From the NCBI GenBank assembly GCA_002731275.1, contig PCBK01000078.1, forward strand, positions 1 through 64,000: 64,000 nt of DNA. The letters are read 5' to 3'. The DNA is from Deltaproteobacteria bacterium. Its GTDB lineage: Bacteria > Myxococcota_C > UBA6777. Below, one piece after another: positions 36,152 to 45,635 of the stretch (its first letter is position 1; each line of letters starts with the position of its first letter). The position numbers and the translations under genes are program-made. The notes under the pieces were generated by a model, which worked only from the letters and a program-made list of their open reading frames with translations, did not search any database and was not told the origin of the DNA.

Positions 36152-37292
36152 ATGGGTAGTAAAGACATCAAAAACCAATTACCATCCTTACAAGAACGCG
36201 CTGATCACCTCGGGAGGTGTCTTTGACCTCTCTAACAAGCGCACCTCACTAGAACTTCTCGACCGAGAAGCCGCAGCCCCATCCTTGTGGGACGACGCGG
36301 AGCGAGCTCAAAAAGTCCTGCAAGAACGCGCCACACTCGAAGCCTTCGTCAAACGCTTTGACACCATCTACGCTGCGCTCGAAGACGCAAACGCGCTCCT
36401 TGAGCTCGTCGAAGACGATGATGACTCTGATGAAAGTATGTTCGAAGAGATCCAAGAGCAACTCGACGAGGCAGATTCTTTACTCGAAAAGATCGAATTT
36501 GAGCGCATGTTGAGCGGCGAAGCTGATCCCAACAACGCGATCGTCTCGATCAACGCAGGTGCAGGTGGGACCGAGTCTTGCGACTGGGCCTCCATGCTGC
36601 GACGGATGCTCCTCGCGTACTGTGAAAAGCGTGGCTGGAAGGTCACCATCACGGACCATCAAGACGGCGAAGAAGCAGGCATCAAAAGCACGACCTTTAT
36701 CGTCGAAGGCGAATATGCATTTGGTTACTTGAAAGCCGAAGCAGGTGTTCACAGGCTCGTCAGGATCTCTCCCTTTGACTCGTCAGCACGTCGACACACA
36801 TCGTTTGCCTCAGTGTTTGTGTATCCCGAGATCGACGATGACATTGAGATCGAGGTCAACGAGGCAGATCTTCGCGTCGACACCTACCGCGCGTCAGGTG
36901 CAGGTGGACAGCACGTCAACAAGACAGACTCCGCTGTTCGCATCACCCACAACCCCACAGGTATCGTCGTACAGTGTCAGAATGAGCGCTCTCAGCACAA
37001 AAACCGCGCCTTCGCGATGAAGATGTTACGTGCGCAGCTCTATAACCTTGAGCTGCAAAAGAAGCAGGAAGAGATCGACGCCGTCAACGCACAGAAAAAA
37101 GACATCGCTTGGGGTTCACAGATCCGCTCGTACGTCCTGCACCCCTATCGCATGGTCAAAGATGTCCGTACTGGTCATGAAGTGGGTGATGTTGACGGTG
37201 TACTCGACGGAAAGCTCGATGACTTCATCGAAGCCTATCTGATCCAATTTGGCGCAAACGCCGGCCCCTCGACGGATGAAATCACAGTATAA
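36152..37292 (+). CDS. prfB: Peptide chain release factor 2 (programmed +1 frameshift)
   Basis: RF2 terminates translation at UGA and UAA. The start is the ATG at 36152 (GGAG 7 bases upstream). The first frame has 24 codons and ends at TGA 36224-36226; reading continues in the +1 frame from 36225 to the stop at 37290-37292, giving about 379 residues. In the main frame, the GGQ motif is in SGAGGQHVNKTD and the stop-recognising SPF tripeptide is in VRISPFDSS. The frame after the shift (DLSNKRTSLELLDREAAAPSLW) restores the conserved N-terminal helix. The gene stands alone, divergent from the large protease gene. Confidence 0.96.
36211..36227 (+). promoter_or_regulatory. prfB: prfB programmed +1 frameshift site
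   Basis: An internal ribosome-site-like GGGAGG at 36212-36217 lies 3 bases before the slippery CTT codon (36221-36223), which is followed by in-frame TGA and then C, the canonical CUU-UGA-C shift signal. Low RF2 favours the shift, so RF2 regulates its own synthesis. The TGA is codon 25, against 26 in E. coli. Confidence 0.95.
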
Positions 37293-37313
37293 TCCCCTCC
37301 CCCCTTCAGCACT

Positions 37314-37967
37314 CTACCCAACAGATCCCCTGACAAATTCAGCCAACTCGATCAACTTCCCATGGAAGAAGTGCTCTGCGTCTTCGAGGACTTCGGCCCG
37401 AACCTCTCCTTTAAAGTTGTGTTGATGTGCCCGAAAGGACGCAACATCACAAAACTCGTCGTTGGCTCCGAGGAACATGTGGAGTCCCCACTTTGCAGGG
37501 ACTTCAAATGTTGGCAAGGCGTACATACTCAGCGGCGGCGCGAGCAACACCACGCCATCACATTCGCCACCATCGGAGAGATAGCGACTGATCACACCTG
37601 TCCCAAATGAAAACCCAATCAACATGATCGCCTCGGGCTGTGTCCGCTCTTTCATGTACTGAATCGCGCCCCTCAGATCATCCACTTCGGCGATACCTTC
37701 GCCATGTGTGCCTTCGGATTTCCCCGCACCACGAAAGTTGAATCGCAATGTAGAGAAGCCCTCTGCCGCGATCCCACGTAACGCCGTGTCGATCACTTTA
37801 TTTTGCATCGTGCCACCGTGGAGTGGGTGTGGGTGGCAAAGAACACATGCCCAGGGTTTGGTGCCTTCGGAGAAGCGAGCCTCCAAAGAGACAGGTTGCT
37901 CACCTGCGGAGGTGATGAAAAGAGATTCTTCTTTGGGTCTGGTCGGAAATCTTGAAGCTTCGGACAC
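37314..37967 (-). CDS. Alpha/beta hydrolase (COG2945-like)
   Basis: A compact alpha/beta hydrolase of 217 residues. The family marker CHPHPLHGGTMQNKV is near residue 45, the nucleophile elbow is GFSFG (about residue 118), and an Asp (NDEF) and His (AEHFFHG) near the C-terminus complete a probable triad. Members of this group hydrolyse short esters or related substrates; the substrate is unknown. The start is a GTG at 37967 with AGGAG 7 bases upstream. It is cytoplasmic, with no signal. It is convergent with prfB. Confidence 0.88.
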   Translation of the reverse strand: MSEASRFPTRPKEESLFITSAGEQPVSLEARFSEGTKPWACVLCHPHPLHGGTMQNKVIDTALRGIAAEGFSTLRFNFRGAGKSEGTHGEGIAEVDDLRGAIQYMKERTQPEAIMLIGFSFGTGVISRYLSDGGECDGVVLLAPPLSMYALPTFEVPAKWGLHMFLGANDEFCDVASFRAHQHNFKGEVRAEVLEDAEHFFHGKLIELAEFVRGSVG

Positions 37968-38085
37968 AACTTGCTCCTATATCGAGAAGAGGAAAAGATA
38001 TCATGGGATTTGGATGTCGAAGGGAGAGAGAGGTTGCTCAAAAGATCACATGGAAGGTGAAGTCACGAGACTCAATGAGGAGGGA

Positions 38086-38577
38086 TTACGAGTCGCTCAC
38101 AGGACCCGTCTCAACAGAGCTTGAGAGACTATCAAGCGCAGAGAGTATGCGAATCTGTTCCATCATGCAGCTGTGTCGGGAGATCAACTCTTCGAGGGAG
38201 ATGGAGCCAAGTACCTCCTCGATAGCAGCAGTGACACGTGCCCATACCTCTTGTGTTGCGCAGCTACCACTCTTCTCACAAGAGCCACCATCATCGAGAC
38301 AGTCAGCGACAGAGAGAGAACCTTCGAGGGTGCTCACGATCTCGTCGAGTCGGATCTCTGCGGGAGGACGGGCCAAGCGGTAGCCCCCGCTAGGTCCACG
38401 TACACCTTCGACGACACCGGCCTTCCGAAGTGGGATAAAGAGTTGTTCGAGGTACTTTTTGGATATATTTTGTCGCTCCGCGATCACCTGCAGCATGAGC
38501 GGTCTTTGTTTATCGTAGTGCACAGCCAACTCGATAAGAGCTCGAATGCCATACTCAGCACGTGTTGATAATTTCAT
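38086..38577 (-). CDS. Rrf2-family regulator, IscR-like
   Basis: Starts with the conserved KLSTRAEYGIRALIELA, has a winged helix (ISKKYLEQLFIPLRKAG with GPSGGYRLAR as wing) and three Cys (Cys93, Cys100 and Cys106, in ADCLDDGGSCEKSGSC), as expected for [2Fe-2S] binding in IscR. It is therefore a cluster-sensing transcription regulator. IscR-type genes usually head an isc/suf operon; none is present here, so its targets are elsewhere or it regulates another process such as oxidative or cysteine stress. It lies between the hydrolase gene (119 bases away) and the nuclease gene (152 bases), all on the minus strand. Confidence 0.9.
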   Translation of the reverse strand: MKLSTRAEYGIRALIELAVHYDKQRPLMLQVIAERQNISKKYLEQLFIPLRKAGVVEGVRGPSGGYRLARPPAEIRLDEIVSTLEGSLSVADCLDDGGSCEKSGSCATQEVWARVTAAIEEVLGSISLEELISRHSCMMEQIRILSALDSLSSSVETGPVSDS

Positions 38578-38729
38578 CAGGTAGGCTCCCTATTCACAAG
38601 ATCACGACACCTCAAGTACAAAGGGCTGAGTTGTTTGCCACAAACACCACAGCGAGGAGTCACCATATCCTCACCAGCCCACTTGAGCCGGTTTGTGTCG
38701 CTATATTCTGTTTGAATATAAATCGAAAG

Positions 38730-41309
38730 TTATGAGATCTCAAGCCGAAACCCCGTACGGTCGTAGACCTTTTGGGCGATGGACTCGAGTTCATGGCTTG
38801 CTGGCATAGAGGGCAATGTGATCTTCACAATGAATTCTTTTTTGTAAATGCCAGGCTCTTTTTGCAATCCCCAACTGTCAGGGACGATCGTTCGGACTTC
38901 TTGTTTGATCCCATACTGATTGGGCTCAGGGTTCAGCTCGATCGGCCATCCTGTTTGCTCAATAAGGTCTTGCAAGACGTGAGTATAGCGCTTTCCCACG
39001 ATAGGTGAAAGGAAGCTCAGGACGATCTTATTCCCTTTCTTACTTTTTTTGTAGGGTTTATCGGGATGAGCGACAAACGCCTCATCAATTTTTTGGTAGG
39101 TAAGGTTGATCTCCATCTTTTCGGATGACGAGATACGGTTCTCCGTGTGGGGTGTTTTTCGCGGCTTGCGACTTTGATGAATTTCGAGTTTGTACCCGGT
39201 TTCATCGAGATACAACTGGCACAACGCCTGGAGATCTCGCTCAAAGTGTTTATCCTCGGTGACCTCTTCGGGGATACTGACCCGTAGACGGACAGCTTGC
39301 ATTTCGTGGAGGATGGAGGGGTTCTTCACGAGCTCCCAATTGTTGGGGATATGCCGCCTGGCACGCTCTTCCAAGGCTGCGTGGTGTGGCATATCGTTCA
39401 GCTCGATCGTCCAGCCTGTTTCTTCTCTCAACTGCTCCAGTATATCTGCGTATTTGACGGCAGCGACGGCAGGAAAGTGGAAAAACAAGATGATCTTTTG
39501 TTCATCTTGCCTGGAGCCACGTTTGTACAACCCGGCGTCTTCTGGCAGCAACTCAGCAGCCCGCAAGAGCGCTTGATTCATCTCCATCGAGCCTTTGTAT
39601 CCGCCTTTTTTCTGCTCACTCTCGCCATAGACATCCTTGGGAGGACGCAGACGGAACAGGTAAGAGCGTCGTCTGTCAGGAACAAAGTAGGGTTGATCTT
39701 GCAGGAGCAAAGTGAGATCGTCGAGTTGATCGGCCATAGGCTCTTCATCAGGACCGTACCACCGAGCAAACAGATCTCTGACACGATAGGAACCGCGCTT
39801 TCCAGTCTCCGCCCACAAGGCCTGGTGGAGGTGAGAGAGTGTGTCCTTATCGAGAGCCTGATTGGGCAAGCCAATGCGTGGCACAGCGCGTCGATTGCGT
39901 TCTCGTGGTGCAGTGTACACGACCTTTGTGGAAGCTTTAAACTGCAGGACTTCGCCGTTACTAGGGAGCAAAATGTTACCGGGGACCAGCCCGTCGATGG
40001 TCGTGGCCAGGGACTCACGAGCATCGCGATCACCGTGTACGAGGACGACGCCTTGTGAAGGAGCCATGTTCCCGATGAGACCTGCAATCTCTCCACTATC
40101 AGCGTGCGCAGAGAGTGAATACTTTTCGACACGACAAGCGACATGTGTGCGTTCGCCGTTGAGGATAAGATGGCGTTGTTGAACAGGTGCATCATGGAGC
40201 GCGAGCAGATGGCGTCCTGGTGCTTCTTCGTCTTGATAGCCTGTGATCGCGATCAAATTTTTGGGGTTTCCAGCGAGCGCTGCGGCGTAATATGCAGAAG
40301 GTCCTCCTGTCATCATGCCGGATGATGCGATGATACAGCAGGGGGGACCAGAGAGGACTTTGCGACGTTGACTCTCAGAACGCACACGGTGGACTTTTCC
40401 ACCGGCAGGAAAGAATGGATGCTCTCCCTTTTGGACGCTGACGCGCAGGTGTTGTTGCAGGTAGGTCGGAAATCGACTGTACGTATCACACACCGAACGA
40501 ACCATCCCATCGACAAAGATAGGAAATGGAGGGAGCTGCCCAAGCGCCATCGCGTGACGCAAGATCAAGATCACTTCCTGTGCACGCCCGACAGCAAACG
40601 CCGGAATGATCACCTTCCCACCGCTCTCGATCACATCTGCGACAGTATGTACGAGATTGGATTCTTGGCGTGAGCGGTTTGGATGGAGGCGGTTTCCGTA
40701 GGTGGACTCGACAATCACCACATCAGGACGCACTTTCGGCGCGTGCATTCCAGGCACTGTTCGTTGGTCCGTGACGGAGATGTCGCCACTTACGAGGATC
40801 GAGCCAGCGCTCCCTTGTAAGTTGATAGAGCTTGCTCCCAGGATGTGCCCGGCAGGATGGAATGTCGCCGAGATCTCCCCTTCTGCGATACGGAAAGGGT
40901 AATCAAAGGGGATGGGACGAATGCGTCCGAGGCAGGATTCAACAGCAGCAGGTGGGTACAGAGGAATCTCGCCCTCTCTGTAGTAGCGGCCTTCCATCAA
41001 GCGCAAACTGTCTTCAAACAAGATTTGTACGACGGCATACGTCGCGGGGGTCATGTAAATGGGTGCATCAGGGAAAGCCATGTGCACGAGCGGAAGAGCC
41101 CCAGAGTGGTCGATATGTGCGTGTGTTAAGAAGATCGAATCAACATGTCCCGCCTCTTCTTGGATGCGTGCGAGATCGGGAAGTTGATCCTGTCCGTCTT
41201 CACCGAGACGAATCCCTGCATCGATCAACAACCGCTTTGAACCAAATTCAACGATGGTGCTGGAAGCACCAACCTCATGAGCGCCTCCAAGAGGCAACAC
41301 ACGCATCAT
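38730..41309 (-). CDS. Beta-CASP metallo-beta-lactamase nuclease with duplicated C-terminal extension
   Basis: The N-terminal 450 residues are an MBL/beta-CASP RNase-like nuclease: the metal motif HAHIDH at 63-68, then GHILGASSI and VSGDIS, beta-CASP motif FAVGRAQEVILIL, CCIIASSGMMTGGPS and SAHADSGEI. Members process RNA 3' or 5' ends or DNA. The remaining 400 residues are unusual. About residues 655-755 and 760-859 are two related modules (each a KIxLxF strand followed by LEQLREETGWTIELN or LQDLIEQTGWPIELN), each with a second half ending in a DETGYKLEI or DRTGFRLEI segment. No such extension is known to me. I chose the ATG at 41309 (AGGAG 7 bases upstream). Confidence 0.88.
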   Translation of the reverse strand: MMRVLPLGGAHEVGASSTIVEFGSKRLLIDAGIRLGEDGQDQLPDLARIQEEAGHVDSIFLTHAHIDHSGALPLVHMAFPDAPIYMTPATYAVVQILFEDSLRLMEGRYYREGEIPLYPPAAVESCLGRIRPIPFDYPFRIAEGEISATFHPAGHILGASSINLQGSAGSILVSGDISVTDQRTVPGMHAPKVRPDVVIVESTYGNRLHPNRSRQESNLVHTVADVIESGGKVIIPAFAVGRAQEVILILRHAMALGQLPPFPIFVDGMVRSVCDTYSRFPTYLQQHLRVSVQKGEHPFFPAGGKVHRVRSESQRRKVLSGPPCCIIASSGMMTGGPSAYYAAALAGNPKNLIAITGYQDEEAPGRHLLALHDAPVQQRHLILNGERTHVACRVEKYSLSAHADSGEIAGLIGNMAPSQGVVLVHGDRDARESLATTIDGLVPGNILLPSNGEVLQFKASTKVVYTAPRERNRRAVPRIGLPNQALDKDTLSHLHQALWAETGKRGSYRVRDLFARWYGPDEEPMADQLDDLTLLLQDQPYFVPDRRRSYLFRLRPPKDVYGESEQKKGGYKGSMEMNQALLRAAELLPEDAGLYKRGSRQDEQKIILFFHFPAVAAVKYADILEQLREETGWTIELNDMPHHAALEERARRHIPNNWELVKNPSILHEMQAVRLRVSIPEEVTEDKHFERDLQALCQLYLDETGYKLEIHQSRKPRKTPHTENRISSSEKMEINLTYQKIDEAFVAHPDKPYKKSKKGNKIVLSFLSPIVGKRYTHVLQDLIEQTGWPIELNPEPNQYGIKQEVRTIVPDSWGLQKEPGIYKKEFIVKITLPSMPASHELESIAQKVYDRTGFRLEIS

Positions 41310-41490
41310 ACTCTCTCTCCTACTATGGAACCTTTCCCCTAGTCTCACATGGACCTTGCGACACAGCGGACATAGGACACCTTCATGAGTACCATACCGT
41401 CCTACGAAGGTCCAGACACGTCCTACACATGACACCGACAACGCCCGAACATCGTTTGTCTTCTACAGTCACGCAAACATCATCTCTCCA

Positions 41491-42906
41491 TCACGTGGTC
41501 TGACCAAAGACCTCCATCGCGAGTGAATCCCAATGCCCAGAGCCTTTCAAGCGAGTAATTAATGAAGACAATCCCATCCCCACACGTTGCATGAGTGGTA
41601 AGTCTGTCGGAATCACAGCAGGTGGAGGAAGTTTTGGGATCTTTCCACCCCGCAACAAGATCTGCTTTGCCTGCGATGCTGCTTGCTCAAAGTACTGCTC
41701 CATCCACTCCGTTGAAAACTGAAAAGGCTGTTTTTCTGGGTGGAATGGCTCCAAAAATGCATGAATCGCCGAGGCATACGCAGAGAATACGATTTCATCA
41801 TCATCAGGAACACCATACGTGCCAGCGAGTGTCGCACGAAACGTCTCATCATCTTGATGGATGTAAGCTGTTATGTTTGTTTGGAATTGCTGTGCAAATG
41901 AGGGCTGTACAGGGATCGCTGCGCCAAAATCGAGGCAGGAGATGCGACCATCCTTATGGAAGATATAGTTGCCAGGATGGGGATCACCGTTGACAAAACG
42001 GTGGATGAAAATCGAACGCCAATAAAACAGAAAGAGGTTCTGTGCGACACGGTTACGCAACGTCTCATCTTCTTCGCACACCTCGTGAAAAGACATCCCA
42101 TCGACAAACTCGGTCACGAGCAATTTACCAGTGCTCAGCTCAGGGAACACTTTGGGGATGTGAATGCTGGGGTGGTCCTGAAAGAATGACCGAAACTGTT
42201 GATGATTTTTGCGTTCTTTGACGTAGTCAAGCTCATCGAGCAGTTGTTGGCGTGTCAGCTCGATGATGTCTTTGCCTTTGTAGTAGGAGATCAAAGGACT
42301 AAACAACGTCTCGATGACTTTGAGGTTTTTGAGATCGCTGATAAAGGCTCGATCGACGTCGGGATACTGAACTTTGATCGCGACCTCTGTCCCGTCGTGT
42401 AGACGCCCGCGGTGGACTTGACCAATCGAGGCCGCGGCGAAGGGCTCCTCATCGAACTCATCAAAATGATCTTCGATCAGACAATCGAGTTCTTCTTCGA
42501 TGACACTTTGGCTGACCATTGGAGGGAGAGCGGGCGCAGAATCCTGGAGTCTCGCGAGGACACGTTGGTAAATGGGGGCAAGTTCGGGAGGTAGGACACC
42601 TTCCATATAAGAGACAACCTGGCCGATCTTTTGCGCAAGTCCTTTCATCGTTCCAAGGGTCCGAAAGAGCTCCTCCGCGTATGCTTCCTGCTCCGCAAGA
42701 ATCTTCTCGGCCGCTTCTTTGCGATCTCCTTTTTCTGCAGAGACCAACTCAACGGTCCGCTTCAACGCAAGTGGAACAGCCTTTCGAGCGGCCCACCCTG
42801 TACGAAACATGCGGCTCATACGCGACGTCGGGATGGACTCGATCTGATCGAGTCCTGCTCTTTGAGTGTCTTTGTTGGAAGCCTTGTCCTTGTCTTTTTT
42901 ATCCAT
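41491..42906 (-). CDS. ABC1/UbiB-family atypical kinase
   Basis: An atypical kinase-like protein of the ABC1/AarF/UbiB group. The KxGQ motif (KIGQVVSYM) comes before a kinase fold with ASIGQVHRG in the P-loop position, VAIKVQYP with the ATP Lys, GDPHPGNY in the catalytic loop and LDFGA. There is no clear membrane helix at the C-terminus. Relatives assist ubiquinone synthesis or act as lipid-linked ATPases; no quinone gene is near. The frame extends to a TTG at 42948, but the ATG at 42906 (MDKKDKDK) is the better start. Confidence 0.9.
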   Translation of the reverse strand: MDKKDKDKASNKDTQRAGLDQIESIPTSRMSRMFRTGWAARKAVPLALKRTVELVSAEKGDRKEAAEKILAEQEAYAEELFRTLGTMKGLAQKIGQVVSYMEGVLPPELAPIYQRVLARLQDSAPALPPMVSQSVIEEELDCLIEDHFDEFDEEPFAAASIGQVHRGRLHDGTEVAIKVQYPDVDRAFISDLKNLKVIETLFSPLISYYKGKDIIELTRQQLLDELDYVKERKNHQQFRSFFQDHPSIHIPKVFPELSTGKLLVTEFVDGMSFHEVCEEDETLRNRVAQNLFLFYWRSIFIHRFVNGDPHPGNYIFHKDGRISCLDFGAAIPVQPSFAQQFQTNITAYIHQDDETFRATLAGTYGVPDDDEIVFSAYASAIHAFLEPFHPEKQPFQFSTEWMEQYFEQAASQAKQILLRGGKIPKLPPPAVIPTDLPLMQRVGMGLSSLITRLKGSGHWDSLAMEVFGQTT

Positions 42907-43027
42907 CACCGGAGCCTGTGTCTGGGGTGAAAAGGAGGCAATCTTCAAGGTCTAGTTTGTCTCGAAGATCCCCGTCGATTCGAAAATCTACATCAAATAG
43001 TAATGTTTCGTAGGGAAGAGTGCAACG

Positions 43028-43050
43028 ACGTGTGACAAGTTATGACACGT
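43028..43050. promoter_or_regulatory. Inverted repeat upstream of the dynamin-like gene
   Basis: ACGTGT at 43028-43033 and ACACGT at 43045-43050, separated by 11 bases, ending 60 bases before the ATG at 43111. It could be an operator for a dimeric regulator; no -10/-35 pair could be assigned with confidence. Confidence 0.3.
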
Positions 43051-43110
43051 AAGAGGTGAAGAATGGTAGGCAGAAAGACGACCTAATCACCTGAAAAGGA
43101 GGTTCTGCAC

Positions 43111-45606
43111 ATGGCAGCACGTACCCAAAGTTCTCGTCGGAGTTCCAAAAAAAGCTCCAACAAATCGACCGAATCGAAAGAAGAAGTCAAAAAAACGTCG
43201 TCCACAACCAACAAGGCCAAAGAAAGCAGCAAAAAGAAAAAACCGGAAGAGATCGGTTTGCGTGTGATCGATGGTAAGGACGAGCAAGATGAACGCACCA
43301 TCGGTGAACAAGCGATGGAAGAATTGCGAGACAATCTGCGCGCTTTAACAGGCGAAGTAAACGAGTTAATCGATCTTCTTCCTGATGACTACAGCATGCC
43401 TGGGATCAACATCGACCAGATCGAATCAGGCATCCAACAAGCCGAGACATTTTTGGGCAAACCCAACTTTGTCGTCGGTTTTGCAGGTGGTTTTAACGCT
43501 GGAAAGAGTATGTTGATCAACGCTTTGCTTGGCCAACATGTCCTCAAAGATGGTGCTGTCCCCACGACCTCCACGGTCACAAGGATCACCGCCACTTCTG
43601 ATGAAGAGTGTATGTACGTGCACTTCTTCACAGAAGCCCAGTTTGAAGATCTCTTCGCGCGCTACATGGAAGATTTCTCCTACCTGTACCAACACACATT
43701 CAACAGTGACACCTTCCATGGACGTGACGAGCTGACAGGTCTGCTCGACGACATCAAAATGTTGCGAGAAAGGCTTGAAGCCGAAGATTGGAACGATCGC
43801 ATTCGTAGCCTCGACAGCTTTTACGATCTGATCGTCTCTTACATCAATCATCAAAACCTGCTCTCAACAGGTCCGATGAAAGAGAATCTCAGCCGAAAAA
43901 ATCTGATCTACTACACAACCAAGGCCGAAAATTCCGTTGCGCCTTTGGTGCGAGAAGTTCAGATCGCGATGAGTCACCCCATGCTCGCAGATGGTTCGGA
44001 GTTGATCGATCTCCCCGGACTCGGCTCCCCCGACCCACGAGATGAAGAGATCACTGTAGAAGCCCTCAGAGGCAACGAAGAGACTGGCAAAAGAGAATGT
44101 GACGCTGTTGTACACGTCATGGACTCACTCTCCCCCTTTCGCGCAGGGGAAGACCGCCTCTTCCAGATCTACAGAAAAGTGTGGGGAGAGAGCTTCTCCA
44201 AACGTGTTTTCCTCGTCGTCAGCCGCTGGGGAAAACTCGAACAACAATCCCCCGAAGAGATGCTCGCGGTCACCAAAACGGTCAAGCGTGTCGCAGAGCG
44301 ATACGCTGTTGACGGCCAAAAGGTCTTCATCACAGATGGTCGCATTGGTGCACAGTTCGAACAACTCGATGAAGAAGAACGCGCAGAGCGATTCAAAGAG
44401 GAAGCAGAAGAGCTCGAAGAGATCCGCAAGGAACTCGAAGCCTCGAACTTTCCAAACGGAAAAAACCTCTTCGAGATCACAGTCAACGCGATGATCGACG
44501 GAAACGTCCCGAAACTTCGAGACTCCCTACGTTACTATCTCGCGTTTTACAAAGAATATCTGCACCTCTCAGATGCACAGCGTATGCTTGAAAGTCAGGT
44601 CAACAAGATCCAACAAGCCACCTCTTTGCACCTGCCACCGCTCGATCAACTCGAAGATGACGAGGAGAGATTCATTGAAGAGTGTCGCTCTGATATTGAG
44701 CGGCAGCTCAAAGAGATGCGCAACAAAGCGCGCGATCAACTGCAAACCTTTGTGCAAGGCATCATACAAAATGAGATCCTGCCTCGTGACCTCTCCTCAC
44801 TTCAGGAAGGCCTCTACCAGGCATCTTCTCAACGAATCGAGCAACAAAGCCCCGACCACCTGAGACAACAGTTGTTTACCGCGCAGTTGTTTACACAAGG
44901 CCCCATGACAAATCCGGTGCCATGGGAAAACTTCCGCCACTTGCTCCAACAAGAGGTCGGACACATCGACACAGAGGTCGAGCAATTTTGTGGACTGATC
45001 GTCGAACAAATCCTCGATCAATACCGCACCTTTATCTTCGATGACCTTGGACTCCAAGAGATCCTGATGCGCTCATTTGGTGATGATCCCGAAGGACGCA
45101 GACTCTCACAAAAATTCCAACAACGCATCGAACAACTCGGCCATGACCTTCGTCTCGTCGCGAGAAACATCAACCGTCTTTTCTTCTACGAATACAGCGA
45201 CGTATACCACAGCCGAGATCACCTCGATACACTCGTCGATATCCGAGAAGAGCTCGAATCACAATTCGATCAGGACGTAAGCTCTGGAGACCCCCGGCGT
45301 GCGACACGCTGGCTGCTCCGACAAAAAATGGACTACCACTTCCGAAAACTCTCGACATTCTTGCCCTTGTGCTTCTTGCAACAACTCCAAGAAGTACACG
45401 AACAACTCGTCGAGCTACTCGAAGAAGCAGTCTATCCAATCAGAGAAGCATACGGAGAGCGTCTCGAAAGACGAGAGATTGGCCAAGAAGTCGACCGTAT
45501 CCGTCACAGATACAGACAAATCAGAGCTTGTTTGGAGCACTTGCAAAAGGTGAAACACCGTATGCAAGAGAACAGACAAATCCTCAACGAACACCGCCCC
45601 ACATAA
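43111..45606 (+). CDS. Dynamin-like large GTPase
   Basis: A bacterial dynamin-like GTPase of 831 residues. P-loop GGFNAGKS ends at Ser133, switch I is PTTSTVTR (151-158), G3 is DLPGLG (from Asp300) and SRWGKLE around residue 372 takes the G4 position. Long helical segments follow (about 430-831) and would form the stalk and neck. The first 50 residues are Lys/Ser-rich and probably disordered. There is no membrane helix or fused C-terminal domain. Bacterial dynamins remodel or protect membranes. AAAGGAGG lies 10 bases before the ATG. It is divergent from the ABC1 kinase gene and convergent with the HEAT protein gene. Confidence 0.9.
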   Translation: MAARTQSSRRSSKKSSNKSTESKEEVKKTSSTTNKAKESSKKKKPEEIGLRVIDGKDEQDERTIGEQAMEELRDNLRALTGEVNELIDLLPDDYSMPGINIDQIESGIQQAETFLGKPNFVVGFAGGFNAGKSMLINALLGQHVLKDGAVPTTSTVTRITATSDEECMYVHFFTEAQFEDLFARYMEDFSYLYQHTFNSDTFHGRDELTGLLDDIKMLRERLEAEDWNDRIRSLDSFYDLIVSYINHQNLLSTGPMKENLSRKNLIYYTTKAENSVAPLVREVQIAMSHPMLADGSELIDLPGLGSPDPRDEEITVEALRGNEETGKRECDAVVHVMDSLSPFRAGEDRLFQIYRKVWGESFSKRVFLVVSRWGKLEQQSPEEMLAVTKTVKRVAERYAVDGQKVFITDGRIGAQFEQLDEEERAERFKEEAEELEEIRKELEASNFPNGKNLFEITVNAMIDGNVPKLRDSLRYYLAFYKEYLHLSDAQRMLESQVNKIQQATSLHLPPLDQLEDDEERFIEECRSDIERQLKEMRNKARDQLQTFVQGIIQNEILPRDLSSLQEGLYQASSQRIEQQSPDHLRQQLFTAQLFTQGPMTNPVPWENFRHLLQQEVGHIDTEVEQFCGLIVEQILDQYRTFIFDDLGLQEILMRSFGDDPEGRRLSQKFQQRIEQLGHDLRLVARNINRLFFYEYSDVYHSRDHLDTLVDIREELESQFDQDVSSGDPRRATRWLLRQKMDYHFRKLSTFLPLCFLQQLQEVHEQLVELLEEAVYPIREAYGERLERREIGQEVDRIRHRYRQIRACLEHLQKVKHRMQENRQILNEHRPT

Positions 45607-45635
45607 CCCCTCCCCTCTTCTTCCCCTCTGCTCAC

